DNA of 64,000 bases from Apoda limacodes. Its lineage: Eukaryota; Arthropoda; Insecta; Lepidoptera; Limacodidae. A program made the position numbers and the translations under genes. Of the stretch, positions 30,541-42,479 are shown piece after piece; position 1 is the stretch's first letter; each line of letters opens with the position of its first letter. The notes under the pieces were generated by a model that did not search any database, was not told where the DNA came from, and saw only the letters and a program-made list of their open reading frames with translations. Location of the stretch: contig OX291543.1 in the NCBI GenBank assembly GCA_946406115.1, forward strand, positions 36,296,815-36,360,814, in the 5' to 3' direction.

Positions 30541-31849
30541 AATACATATTTTTTGTTAACGAGTGGATTATGATAATAACGATTTTTTTTATTTATATCT
30601 CTTCCACACATTAATTGATTATACAGAACCATATCCCGATAAAAAGTAATCACTAACTAGGCACATGTCACATCCATAAATAAAATTAGGGGACGTAAAT
30701 AATTCGTATTCAAAACCATATAGAAGCGTCCGTTCGGGCTCCCACGGCCCTCCCCCCCATGCCGGGTATAGCAACGCCAGAGCTTTCAATTTGTACACGC
30801 TAACCAAACGTACGAGAATTTACGAGTGAGGCTACTGCGCCGCGCGGCAAGGGGACGGCCAGACAGTATAAATTAACGCTATTATAATAGGGAGACTACA
30901 ATCGAAAGGATTTTGGCAAAGATTATCCGAGACTGCGAACGGGGGGGGGGGTCGGTGCGGGCCTCAGGGGGACTTGATTTGCATATTCGTCATTTGGATT
31001 GATTAAAACTGGAAGTATAAAGTATAAAGATCATAAAATTTGCATTTTATTTTTGTAACTAAATATATTAAATTTGTTTTTAGCCAATTGTTAAACAAAA
31101 GCAAATCATGCACAATAAATACATATTCGTGTATTTTTTTTTGTTTTGTTTGACATTTTGACCAAATAAATATCAGGATTTGTTATGTAATTTTACGTAA
31201 TTTAAATAATCTTCGACCGAGCGTGGGACAACACCATCCATCGCGCTAACGCTGTGAGGGTTAAAAACTGTGAGTTTTTCCGAACGTCCGCACTCGTCGG
31301 TCGTGTGGTGATTTATTACAATTATTCATATTTTGAGTTGGTGTACAAACGACGACGGACTAGATATATAATTAACAAAGATAATGTCTACCACTAGTGA
31401 CTGCTGCTCTTTTTTCCCAACATCTAAACCTAGTATTATTTTAAAATTCTAGTAATTACCTTGATAATGTATTACAAGTTATCTCAAGTAGTTGTCACTA
31501 ATGAACTATGGGAAATATGTATTTGTATTGTATTTTTGAAGATGCAAAAATCTAAAGTTTTATTATATTGAATTGAGTAACTTTCTGTATTCATATAAAT
31601 TATAATATAGATACGTATAACATAAATTATAATTATTTTTAAGAAATGCATAGTGTTGCAGGAAAATGCAACAAAGTAAAAAAATTATACACATACAACG
31701 TACTACCCCATCTCCCCTCACAAGCAGCAAGTAAAAATTAATGTTTATCAACATCAAACCTCAAAACCTACAATTTGAGATATGGTTCATTTCATTGGAA
31801 TTAATTTGAATATTTTGGCTATTTTATGTCTGATTACCGGGAGATTAGC
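30541..31849. other. No gene recognised, with a GC-rich patch
   Basis: A GC-rich segment at about 30725-30965, containing a run of ten G (30941-30950), sits in AT-rich DNA. No reading frame with a domain was found. It may be a regulatory island or part of an unrecognised repeat. Confidence 0.4.
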
Positions 31850-31854
31850 GGCGA

Positions 31855-32035
31855 ATATATCGGATAACATACACACACGAGTTCCTTTAGAATATATCGA
31901 GAAACAAACACACAAATATTCCTCTTAGAATATATCGGGTAACATACGCATAAGAGTTTCTTTTAGAATATATCGGGTAGCATACACACAAGAGTTCCTT
32001 TTCGAATATATAGGGTAACACACATACAAGATGTC
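31855..32035. repeat. 38-bp tandem repeat, array 1
   Basis: About five units of TATATCGGGTAACATACACA followed by AGAGTTCCTTTTAGAA, diverged by two to six bases each. The same unit forms array 2 at 32575-32775. Confidence 0.85.
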
Positions 32036-32574
32036 AAATAGTACTTTTTGGCACAGGGTTGATTGGTCTAAAGATTAATATAAAAAGGCAACAGCTGAAT
32101 TCCTTGTATCACATTTAATAAGTCGATATAATAGCACAACCTATACAATGCGTATGTGTTGCTCGCTTCTCGAATAATGTCGAACTGTCGAGTCGGTCAA
32201 GTCTTGTAGCTATGCAAGCAACACAACCCCTCACCTCATGATTTCCCCGCTTGCACATGTCCAGCTATCGACATGCCTTGCGCGGCCAAAATAAACGATG
32301 CCTTGAGCACCATGTGCGCTTACGCGCCAATACTGAGACAAGTTAAACAAAGAAAACATTAAATATATTACATAATTAGACAATAAACAAACAAATGAGA
32401 AACTTAGGTACTTAAAATTAGCCTAGAAATATCAGTTATATAATAGGTATGTCAGTCCGCACGAGTTCTCTAGTTTAACTGTACGACCAGTTAATACCTA
32501 ACTTATACCTATTATTATACTTATAAACTTAAGCTAGCTTGTATCAAAAGATCACGTCATCGATAGCGAGTAGA
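32036..32574. other. Spacer between the two 38-bp arrays
   Basis: Unique-looking, moderately AT-rich sequence with no supported gene. It contains GC-richer sequence at about 32210-32330. Confidence 0.4.
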
Positions 32575-32775
32575 GTCGTTATCACAAGAGTTCCTCTTAG
32601 AATATATCGAATAGCATACAAACAAGATTTCCTTTAGAATATATCGAGTAGCATACACACACGAGTTCCTTTTAGAATATATCGAGTAACATACACACAA
32701 GAGTTCCTCTAAGAATATATCGGGTAGCATACGCACAAGAGTTCCTTCTAGAATATATCCGGAAACATAACATAA
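32575..32775. repeat. 38-bp tandem repeat, array 2
   Basis: Five to six units of the array-1 sequence (TATATCGAGTAACATACACA type) in the same orientation. A minus-strand 65-codon frame through it is a repeat artefact. Confidence 0.85.
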
Positions 32776-32966
32776 CTCTAAGAATTGCGCCGTTTAACCA
32801 ATGCGTTGAACATATGACGTGTTTCTCTAGTGACTTAACATCTGTTTTGAAGCTCACATTGACTAACATATATGAATATTGTACAATTCTAACAATATTA
32901 CATACAAAAGTGTCAAAATGATAACCTCGCTTTTTAAAGTCGGTTAAAAAAACTGAATTAAACGGA

Positions 32967-33020
32967 AAATATACGGTAGATCACTTAAATATACGGTAGA
33001 TCACTTAAATATACGGTAAA
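32967..33020. repeat. 20-bp tandem repeat, three copies
   Basis: Unit ATATACGGTAGATCACTTAA repeated, the third copy truncated and altered (ATATACGGTAAAT). Confidence 0.85.
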
Positions 33021-33080
33021 TATGCAGTTTGTGTGCAAATGTTACAGCAAAATGATAGCATTTAAAATATAAAAAAAAAT

Positions 33081-33192
33081 GTTACAAAACTTACTATTGA
33101 CCTGTGCGTTACAAAAGTTACTGTTGTCATGTGCGTTAAAAAGTTACTATTGCCCTGTGCGTAACAAAACTAACATTGGTTCTGTGCGTTAT
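33081..33192. repeat. About 36-bp tandem repeat, four copies
   Basis: Units of the form GTTACAAAACTTACTATTG followed by a CCTGTGC block, diverged at several positions. Confidence 0.75.
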
Positions 33193-33199
33193 GGTGTTA

Positions 33200-34429
33200 G
33201 CTCATTGGATTATTTTCATAATCATAATAAGTCCTAAAACATCCGAAAGTAATTTTTTATCCACGACAATTGGTGCCTATTGTCGCTTTCCGCTGATTAT
33301 GGATTTTTGTGCGGTAAACGTCATTTTCATTTCGCTTACTATACAAATTACTTATAATATTTTTCACATCTGTTATGTTACAATATAACTCTATATATTT
33401 TACTTTTAATTGTTAGTTTTAAATTGCATTATTTTCTTGTTGTAACTAGTAAACTAAATATCTACCTTTAAAAATCGTCATAATATATATCCTTTATTGC
33501 ATAAAAAAATATAGTTCACTTAAAAACAATTATTAGAACTATGAAAATTACACAAAAGGCTGGATTATCTATTTATGAGATCCCTTCCTTTACTCTTTTT
33601 TTATTTAAAAAAAAAATACTTATTGATTTGATTATAGCTAATGCAAAATGTAACCTTGGTTTTTTTTTTTTTTTGAGATTCGACCAATTTTAGTAATACA
33701 TACTTTTTGCTAATTCGGACTTGTAGCTTCGTTAAACTTCTTGTTCGCCTGTCGCGTTGCTGCAGCAGTTATCTGTGTTGCTGTAAATGTTGTTACGTCC
33801 TGGGTTATCTGCCGCTGCTCAAAGTCGCTGTCACAACTGTTCCATTGCCAGATGTAACGTGTCACTTTTAGTATAATTAAGTCTGCTACGTGAATATCTT
33901 GAGGAAGTTTCGCCGATACTAAATCGATGTAGCAAAATCGAGTGTGTCGACCAGAGGTTCCTGCAGTTCTTGCAAATATGTTGTCGCCAGCAAGTCGGGA
34001 CGAACATGTGCCGGTAGAGCCCGTCAGTCTCTATGTGTCGGCCTTTGCCTAGTGTGTGTGAGTTACACTAGCATTTGTGATCAAAGTAACGGCTATTGAA
34101 CTTTTGTAATGGCTGCAGTCGTTTGTTGTATATTTTTATTAAAGTTACAATAGGTACTTATGTGTAACTTACATACTAACAGCTTGTCTTAATTAGGAGT
34201 TGCCAGTATTTAGGCATAGACAAGTTAAGATGCTACATGGCTGAGTAGTTAAGCATCTAAATAATAAATTCACTTAATCTTAAATACATTGCTAATAGTA
34301 CATGCGATTTTCTCACAACGTGCCTATATCCCAAGTAGCACAGATAGCTGTATAACTACTTACTTTTAGACTTATTTGAAACTCTGTGTACTTGATATTG
34401 TATACTTGGTGGCTTGGTTCCTGCATGAC
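33200..34429. other. No gene called; weak coding-like patch on minus strand
   Basis: At about 34020-33700 the minus strand has consecutive open pieces, including DLLATTYLQELQEPLVDTL and, in another frame, TQDVTTFTATQITAAATRQ. Composition is coding-like and unlike the AT-rich surroundings, but a stop and a frame change lie between them and I recognise no family. The rest is AT-rich with nothing supported. Confidence 0.35.
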
Positions 34430-34915
34430 TGATTGGTAACAGGTGTACATCCGGGAGTTTCTTGTCACTTCTTCTCCCCTTAGGCTAGTTTCGGAAGTGA
34501 TGGTAGTTTAAATGATGTGCATTTGTTGCCGGGCTGTTGTGTAGGGGTTGGGCCACTTTCTGGTGTGCAACGTATGTTTGAATATGTGTGTGCATTTATG
34601 TATATGTGCGTGTTTGTGTGTAGCACCCGCTTGTGTTCGGACCCTGCCGCTATCGGGCGGCCGAACGAGGATTGAATCAGATAGGACCTATAAGTTCTTA
34701 TTCGTATATTTTTATTTTCTATCTTTTATATATATTTGTATATTTATATATATGTATTAATATTTGTCTGTATGTGTAAATATAAATATGTGCATGTATG
34801 TGTATCTTGTATTATCTTTATGAATACCTATTTATTTATTTATTTGCATTTTTGTAAAATGTAAAATGTAAAAATACTGCCTGTGGAGGCTGGTCTGGTC
34901 TTCTTTGTATTCTTA

Positions 34916-34951
<36 letters not shown>

Positions 34952-35283
34952 GTCTGCTATGTAATATTATATGTTATATGAATATATATTTCTCGGGGGT
35001 TACTTTAAATCCCGTCTATCACATTGTTTTTTTTTTAAATCAAACTATTTACATTGTAAATCTTGTTTATTTAATGTTTCAATACAAAACATGTATTTAT
35101 TAGTTGATACACTATAATTTTATGTTTCGTTTGTGATTTTACAAAGATTACCTATTGGACGCACGCAATAAAACAGTATTGTAATTAGTTTGTAAAGCTA
35201 GTTGTAGTTAATTTACTTGACGATTCGAAAGTGTTCTTAGTAACCCATTTGAATAAAAATATTTTGATTTTGATTTTGATTGA
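34430..35283 (+). mobile_element. CR1/Jockey-type LINE 3' end (family L2a), plus strand
   Basis: Only the 3' region remains. GAGTTTCTTGTCACTTCTTC at about 34456 matches the conserved 3' untranslated motif seen inverted at 25300, and 34878-34920 (CCTGTGGAGGCTGGTCTGGT) matches the reverse complement near 25590. The end is a (TTTTGA)n tail at 35260-35281, the usual CR1-type short-motif tail. A (TA)n run lies at 34920-34946. No open reading frame remains. Confidence 0.7.
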
Positions 35284-35374
35284 TCCGCAACTGAAATTAT
35301 TTAAATAAGTGTATGTATTCTTAATCGAATCGGTTCGGGCAATCGGTTTGCATATATTTCTCTATTTTTAATAT

Positions 35375-35520
35375 AGATATGTTATTGTGAACTCTATTCT
35401 AATCTTCCAAAGTCGACTAATTAGCCAAATGGCTAAGGCTACCGAACCGGCGCAATGACTATTGGCAATATATTGTCACATTTACAATGATGTAATGAAA
35501 TGTAATTTACGTAAAATATT
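35375..35520 (-). repeat. Dispersed repeat family E, reverse copy
   Basis: Reverse-complement partner of 22290-22480 (ATGTTATTGTGAACTCTATT, TTAGCCAAATGGCT, ATTGGCAATATATTG). Confidence 0.7.
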
Positions 35521-35793
35521 ACGACGCGATTAGCAAGGCGCTTCCCCACGCACTGGCCTCAGGACAAAAATTTGTTTATCAAAATAAAGGCTAGTAAAAT
35601 AAAATATTCGCATTCGTATTCGCTACCAAAAAGGCGTCAATTTTAGGCAAAGGCCTTTGTAAGAATTTCGATAGTTTTGTGTCTAGAGACTTAAAATTTT
35701 GCAACGAGTATCCAGTTATATCGTAGGCGTGCACTAAGGAAGGATTTTTCAAAATCATTCCCTAAGGGGGTAAAATGGGAGTTAAAAATTTGT

Positions 35794-38700
35794 ATCATCA
35801 TCATCATCATCATCATATCAGCCAATTGACGTCTACTGCTGGACATAGGCCTCACCTAACTTTTTCCACAGCGTGCGACTCTGTGCCGCCTGTAACCAAC
35901 GGCTCCCCCCTACCTTTACGAGGTCATCTGTCCATCTAGCGGGGGGCCGTTCCACGCTGCGCTTTCCGGTTTGTGGCCGCTACTCGAGAAACTTCTTACC
36001 CCATCCGCCATCGGTTCTTCGAGCTATGTGCCCTGCCCATTGCCAATTCAGCTTTGCGATTCGGTGAGCTATGTCAGCGACTTTAGTTCTCCTACGGATT
36101 TCTTCATTCCTGATTCGATCACGTAGGGAAACTCCAAGCATAGCTCTTTCCATCGCCCGCTGAGCGACCTTGAGCTTTCGTATAAGGCCCATAGTTAGCG
36201 GCCACGTCTCAGTGCCGTAAGTCATAACTGGCAACACACACTGGTTGAAGACTTTTGTCTTCAAGCAATGGGGTATTTGGGACGAGAAAATAGTACGCAG
36301 TTTTCCGAACGCTGCCCAACCGAGTTGGATTCGGCGATTAACCTCTTTCTCGAATTGGACCTACCTAATCGAACAGTTTGTCCCAGGTATACGTATTCGT
36401 CAGCAACTTCGAGTGTAGAGTTCCCAACAGTTATTGGAGTGGGTGCTACATGGCCATTCGACATGATTTTCGTCTTGTCCATGTTCATCTTGAGGCCCAC
36501 TCGTTGGGAAGCTCTACTAAGGCTTTCGAGCATTGTGCTAAGATCCATCCTCCATCGATTCTGCCATGACCACAATATTGTCGGCAAAGGTGGGTAATGT
36601 ACTCGCCATTAACATTGATGCCAAGCCCGTCCCAGTCCAGAAGCTTAAAGACATCTTCCAACGCATTTGTGAACAGTTGCGGAGATATGACATCTCCCTG
36701 TCTCACACCTCTCTGCAGTTGGATCGGTTTCTAGTTCTGATCCTGGAGACGGACTGACATAGTGGCGTTATCGTACAAGCATTTTAGCACCTCGATATAC
36801 CGATGATCAATACGGCATCTCTGTAGAGACTGTAGCACTGCCCATGTTTTCTTTCTCATAGTCCACAAACGCTAAGCAAAGGGACCGATTATACTCTTCT
36901 GACTTCTGTATAAGCTGCCGTAGCGTATGTATGTGGTCTCAATACTATAGCCTCTTCGAAAACCGGCTTTTTCGGGAGGCTGGAAGTCGTCGAACTTGTG
37001 AGCGAGACGGTTCGTAATTACTCTTGAAAACAGCTTATATACATGGCTCAGAAGCGTGATGGGTCTGTAATTCTTAAGAAGGGTATTGTCACCTTTTTTA
37101 AAGAAAAGCACCACCACAACCCTGTGCCATGCTTGTGGCGAAGAACCTTCGAGTATGACGGTGTTAAAGAGCTTGTGAAGGACTTTTAGTATCGGTTTTT
37201 TCACCCGCTTACAGAAGCTCAGTCGTAACTCCACCATCACTCGGTGCCTTATTGTTCTTAAGCTGTTTGAGGGCCATACTAATCTCGTCCAAGCTGACGT
37301 CCGGGATGTCCTCGGTATAGTGTCGAGTCAGTCTAGCTCTAGGGTCTTTAGCTGGACTGCCAACTTCCGTCCTCCGTCTTCAGCCTTGCCAGACGGCTTC
37401 GCCCAATAGCCAGATCTCTCGCGAACACTTTGAAATCTTTGTTCCGTTCTATTGTCTCTTCAATACGCAAATTATTAAAGTGGGGTGTCGCGTGCAAGTG
37501 ATTTTTAGATCTGTCTATTAAGTCGCCGATATGATACTGTATTATCCGAAGACTGCAGCCTAAGGTTTCGTCTCTCGTACATAAGTCTTAGAGTCTGGTC
37601 CGAGAGTCCTTGTGTTCTATTTGTACGGTGGGTTTTAAAGAACTTAGACCCAACCGTATGGACAGTTTCCACAAACATGTCGTTGGTATCGTCCACTGAT
37701 GCGTCATCCTTTAAGCATTCAAAGCGATTTTTGAGTTCGAGCTGAAAGTTTTCTGGGTTTTGGATTTGGATGGTTGTGGGTCGGAGCGTGGGTTTTATCA
37801 GTCGAGACCTATCAAGCCTTACGTTGAGGTTCAATGTGCCTCCTACCATACGGTGATCAATCCCGGTTTTGACCGTGTGGATCACAGATACATCATTGAA
37901 CACTTGCTTTTCCGTTGACATGATAAAGTCAATCTCATTCTACGTGCAACCATCCGGACTCATCCAGGTCCACTTCCTGTGGGGGCGCTTCTTGAAAAAG
38001 GAATTCATCATAAAGAGGCCTTCCTTTTCCATGAAGTCGGCCAGCATCTGCCCTCTGGAGTTCCGTTGTCCATATCCAAATTGCCCCACTCTCAGCTCGT
38101 TACCACTTCGTTTGCCTAGTTTCGCGTTGAAGTCCTCCATCACGACGTTATAGTGTGTTTTGGAGGAGTGTATGGCTTTAGAAATGTCCTCATACATCAC
38201 CTCCACTACGTCGTCTGGGTGTGTCGAAGTCGGCGCATAAACCTGTACGACCTTCAGCGAATAACGTTTTGATATTCTGAGTATCAAGTACGCTACCCTG
38301 GTCGACACATTGTCAACTTTGATGATATTGTTGACGAGGGACTTGCGGACGATAAACCCGACACCACCTTGGGATAGCTGGTCACCCCCGCTTAGTACAG
38401 CAAGTTACCTGAGTTGGAGCTATCGTGTCCTGTCCCTGTCTTCGGACCTCCGATAACCCTATAACGTCCCAGCGTAACTTGCTTGTAGCTTCTTCCAGTT
38501 CTACTATTTTCTCGTCGGCCCTCAGCGTACGTGCATTGTAGGTTGTCAGGTCTAGTCGTCGGTGTTGGTAGCCGGATCTCTGCCGGGGATTTTTTGCACC
38601 CCCTGCCCCGCCGTTACCATGGCCGCTGCCGTAGTCTGGACTAGCAGGGCTGCCGGGGACTAGAGGCCGTTTTTTTTTGTGCCGTTCATTTTCTGTTGGT

Positions 38701-38800
38701 GGGTTTGCTATACTCGCCACGCCTGGCAAGCGGGTTGGCGAGCGCAGTATTGATATAGGGGATCGCTGCTGCCGGATAGTAGAAGGGAACCAGGAGTAGG
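35794..38800 (-). pseudogene. RTE-type LINE, nearly full length but broken
   Basis: Minus strand, ending at an (ATC)8 tail (35794-35817), as RTE elements do. From the 5' side: a basic, Gly-rich leader (38729-38600); an APE-type endonuclease, with TTYNARTLR (about 38560), LSEVRRQG, VVQVYAPTSTH (38250), DFNAKLGKR (38130), KWTWMSPDG and NEIDFI (37940), DHR (37860); then RT with KNYRPITLLSHVYKLFSRVI (37060), AGFRRGYS, GVRQGD.ISP (about 36700); then the C-terminal region ending with GHIARR (36010). The catalytic box reads FADN at about 36590 instead of FADD, and several frameshifts and stops separate the blocks. DFNAKLG has the usual catalytic Asp/Asn, but MEDFNAK replaces the common GDFNAK. Not functional. 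Confidence 0.9.
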
Positions 38801-39410
38801 GTCGGTTTGTGATTATTTCTTAATGGAAATTGTATCATGAGAGGGATACGTCAAAGGGGGGGGGGATACTACTGTTGGAAGGAAATGGGGAGAATTAGTA
38901 GTGGCTCGGGAGTCCGGGGTCGCGTACCCGTGTATTCGGAAATGAATACCCGACACAAAAAAAAAAATTGTTCCCATACAATTTTTTTTTAAGCTAATTG
39001 CATAAAAATTGGTTATTGACCTTTAAATTTCCAAATTAAGATTGACGTGTTTTTTCCTTTGAATAATCATCCCCTTTGAGGCGAAATAGGAGATGAAAAT
39101 TTGTATATGTAAAAAAAATAGATTGTGCTTTTTTTGAAAAATCATCAGTAGGGAGAAAAAAGGAAAAGAAAATTTGCATCAGAATTCCGATATTTTTGTA
39201 GATAAAGCCATACACAATTAAAAGTATCCTTTTTTGAATTTCACTGTTTGAAGCACCGCAAAATAAAGGATGAAAATTTGTATAACAATTCCGATAGTTT
39301 TAATACTAGCAATTTGAAATTTTGCACAAATGGAAATCCGTCCTTTTTAAGCTAAATGCATAAAATTTGGTTCTTGGCCTTAAGGCTGCATATACCGTTT
39401 CATAGTCTCC
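38801..39410. other. Repeat-like spacer
   Basis: Contains recurring blocks (GATGAAAATTTGTAT at about 39092 and 39266; AATTCCGATA at 39183 and 39288) that also echo 35660-35790 left of the RTE element, so the RTE element appears to have inserted into a decayed repeat. No gene. Confidence 0.5.
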
Positions 39411-39505
39411 GTTTACGAAGATGATTTAAGATTTTTGAAAGGTCGGCAATGCGCCAGATGTTGCAAGCATCCGTAGACTGCAGTGACCGCTTACCATCAG
39501 ATGTT
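39411..39505 (+). pseudogene. LINE family L1a, 3' terminal scrap
   Basis: Carries TTTTTGAAAGGTCGGCAATG and CCGCTTACCATCAGATG, the C-terminal and 3' untranslated sequence of the family at 19380-20594. Only about 95 bases remain. Confidence 0.65.
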
Positions 39506-39934
39506 TTTTACATTGAAAACAATATTTTCTGTAATGAAGTTGTTGTTTTATTATTTTTTACATATAAAAATAAGCATTTGACTTTATGAAGCAGTAAAAG
39601 TATTTTGTAGTGTTTATGTAATAGTAGCAGGCCTAACAAACGTTGTTCTACCTATTGCCTCCAGGTTTTATGTTCGTTTTTGTTTTTTTGCAATAAACTA
39701 TGAAATATTGTGCAAATGCGTAATTTAGGTTTATAATTATAGATTTATTAAAACTTGACTACAGCGCCACCTATCAAATATTAATAAAGCTGTATAAACC
39801 ATTGTTAATGCAAAAGAAAACGTATATTTACTGTGTAAACATATCACATGTGTAATAATCGGTCAAGTAGTTCAGGAGTTACACTGCATATAAACAAACA
39901 CTTCCACGATTAAGTACTATCATCTATATCTCTA
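39506..39934. other. No gene recognised
   Basis: AT-rich spacer without supported features. Confidence 0.5.
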
Positions 39935-41300
39935 CTAGCGGTCCCGGCGAACGTTGTTCCGCTATCGGCCCTCTGTAACCCGGCGAAAGTTGGTTTTTAC
40001 CTAAAGTGCCCGAGTCCGGCTCGCACTTAACAGATCGAGGTAAATACTATCCTATCTTTTAAGTTGGATCAAATAACAGATAGTTATGAAGTTTGATCAA
40101 AATCGGTTCAGTGGTTTAAAAGTCCATCGCGGACAAACAACGTGACACGTATTTTTATATATATACGATATGTCCTAAGTATGTATTACACTAGCTGACC
40201 CGGCGAACGTTGTTTCTTTTTTAAAACAACTGCCGCACCAACCTATTGTGAAACTGTGTTGTACTAATTCAGAAACCTTCACCGGCGTGTACATAACAAC
40301 TTACCAAAATTTCTTAACATCGGTTTACCCTAATTGCGCGAGTCCGACTCGCACTTGACCCTTTCGGAAAATCCTTTCTTACCGGATGCCTACGTCATAC
40401 AAAGAACACACCCTCCAAGTTTCAGGTCTGTACGATCAGCGATTTAGGCTGTGCGTTGATCCGTCAGTCAGTCATTTAGGACAAAATATTTTATATGTAT
40501 ATAGGTAGAAAAAAAAAACTATAAGTATACAAAAAAAATCAAACACCTAAAAAGTGCATAACCTCTTTAAGCTTAGAAACCTTCAACTAAGGTATGTACT
40601 AATATAGTACGGTGACTTTCAAGACATTCCAATTTTAAAGAGTATTTGCTTATGTTTTTAAGTGAGTTCAACCTTTTTTAATAAAATCGGATTAAGTTTT
40701 TAAACATGTGTCAAAATAAATTGTAATTTAAATCAAAAGCACTAAAGAGTATTGATATCAACTTCAACCAAACCAAAACCAACTTTTTAACCAAAATAAC
40801 TTTCTACCCCTTTTTAACCCCGTTAAGAAATGAAAATGAACACTTCTTCAATCAATTCTTTTAAAAAAGTTTTTGCAAAAATTTGAAATAGATCAGACCA
40901 AGGAATCACGTTGTCCCATACAAACTCTATCCCCAATTTCTACCCCTCTAGGGGTAGAATTTCGGAAAATCCTTTCTTATCAGATGCCTACGTTAAACAA
41001 AGAACACACCCTCCAAGTTTCAGGTATCTAAGATCAGCGGTTTAGGCTGTGCGTTGATCCGTCAGTCATTCAGGACAAAGCATTTTATATGTCTAGAGTT
41101 GTGTAGAATTTTTTTATCCTTTTCTTCGATACATTCGTTTATTGGTATACATTGTAATGTTATTACATTCAACGGCACGACCCCGAGTTCAATGCGTAAC
41201 CCTGATCAGCTGGCTATGGTAGCCATGACCATGGGCTCAGACATCTACGTTGCCTTGGTGGCAATTCTCCGATTCGTCCCGACGTGATATCAGTCTAACC
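39935..41300. repeat. Cluster of dispersed repeats (family D and an internal duplication)
   Basis: Two openings of the form CGGCGAACGTTGTT occur at 39948 and 40202. 40220-40302 matches 21346-21425. A 135-bp direct repeat lies at 40363-40500 and 40958-41092 (TTTCGGAAAATCCTTTCTTA, then CAAAGAACACACCCTCCAAG, then GGCTGTGCGTTGATCCGTCA). The 77-codon frame at 41054-41287 begins inside that repeat and has no domain, so I do not call it. Confidence 0.65.
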
Positions 41301-41924
41301 TAGGCTGAGCTAAAGCTCCAAAATTAAAAAGTTACAGTGCCAATAGGTATATAGTGAATATAAAAAAAGGTAATAAACCATTGTAAAGTATTAACTTAAT
41401 CTAGGTCGTATAACAGAATTATATTTTAGATAAATTTGTTATTAGGAAAACATTTAATAAATATGATTTTACCTGAAGAATATTTTTATGCAGTGTCTGT
41501 TCCAAAATATTAACTTGAATATAGGCGAGAATCGAACCCATTATTATCTCATTCCTATATTCAAATTTGACGTCCAAGGGGTTGAGCCATGCTGACTAAG
41601 TGATAGCTAGCCGAACTTCGGTTCGAATCCCAAATCAAACCGCTACAACATAATATAATAAATATTTTCAAATACATTAAAAGTTTAAAACTATCTTATC
41701 TAAAATAAATAACCTAAAAAAAAAGCCTAAACTAAAATAAAAACTTATATAAATAAATAAATTACATTTAGCAAAAAAGTCCACATCTAAACATATCTGG
41801 CTCAAAAGTATTTATGACACTCCCACCGCATTCCCTTGTTGGGTGGCTAGCGAAATTCTTTAAACCAGATATGATCCGGTGCGGGTATCATGTCCTTTCT
41901 CTCTCTTATAATATGACATATTTT
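41301..41924. other. Spacer with tRNA-like promoter boxes
   Basis: Minus strand 41600-41525 contains TGGCTCAACCCCTTGG (A-box-like) and GGGTTCGATTCTCGCC (B-box-like) with plausible spacing, suggesting a decayed tRNA-derived SINE head. On the plus strand GGTTCGAATCCC occurs at 41620. No cloverleaf could be drawn. Otherwise nothing. Confidence 0.35.
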
Positions 41925-41927
41925 TTT

Positions 41928-42264
41928 AACAACTTTGAAGTGAAAACTTCTTTAGCGGCGTTGTGCATTTTTTTTGGTAAGGGTAAAAAATGTTAAACTC
42001 GCGTCACGTGTCCTGATCGAAAATTCATAGAAAAATAGTAAGACCGAACACGCGTCAGATTTATTTACATTAGGTTAGTTTTTGTGATCGGTAAAAAATG
42101 ATAAACTCGCATCAGGCTGATCGTCAGACGAAAACAATAATGCCACGCCATAAAAATTCGCAAGACGGAAATCATAGTGTCACGCCTATTATAATTTTGA
42201 AGTGAAAACGTCTTTAGCGGCGTTGTGCACTTTTTTTGTGATGGGTAAAAAATTTTGAACTCTA
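41928..42264. repeat. 70-bp direct repeat pair
   Basis: TTTGAAGTGAAAACTTCTTT with GCGGCGTTGTGCA and GGTAAAAAATGTT occurs at 41932-42000 and again at 42196-42262. ACTCGC-containing sequence (AAAAAATG.TAAACTCGC) repeats a third time at 42092. No gene. Confidence 0.65.
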
Positions 42265-42383
42265 TAGGACGAATAAAAAGTAAGAGGAAAATGCGTTAAT
42301 AGCATACTTTTAAGAGTTAGCAACTAAGTTCAAATATTCAACATTGTGGTCCATATACTCTATGCGTAGGTCTACACTCAGTA

Positions 42384-42478
42384 TTAATCTGCAAATTTTC
42401 CTATCAAAATACTCGAATTGGATTGCTTTTATAAAACGGAAATCAGAAGGGTATAAAGGAAAAAAACAAAGATGTTTC
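42384..42478. repeat. 95-bp segment shared with 54373-54468, copy 1
   Basis: ATTAATCTGCAAAT, CCTATCAAAATACTCGAATT, GGATTGCTTTTATAAAACG, then a TCAGAAGGGTATAAAGG block. The two copies differ at about five positions and are in the same orientation. On the minus strand each reads LYPSDFRFIKAIQFEYFDR without a stop. Family not recognised. Confidence 0.8.
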
Positions 42479-42479
42479 A

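Noticed and set aside
41522..41600. tRNA gene on the minus strand
   Set aside because: A- and B-box-like motifs are present but no acceptor, anticodon or T-arm pairing can be drawn; at most a SINE remnant.
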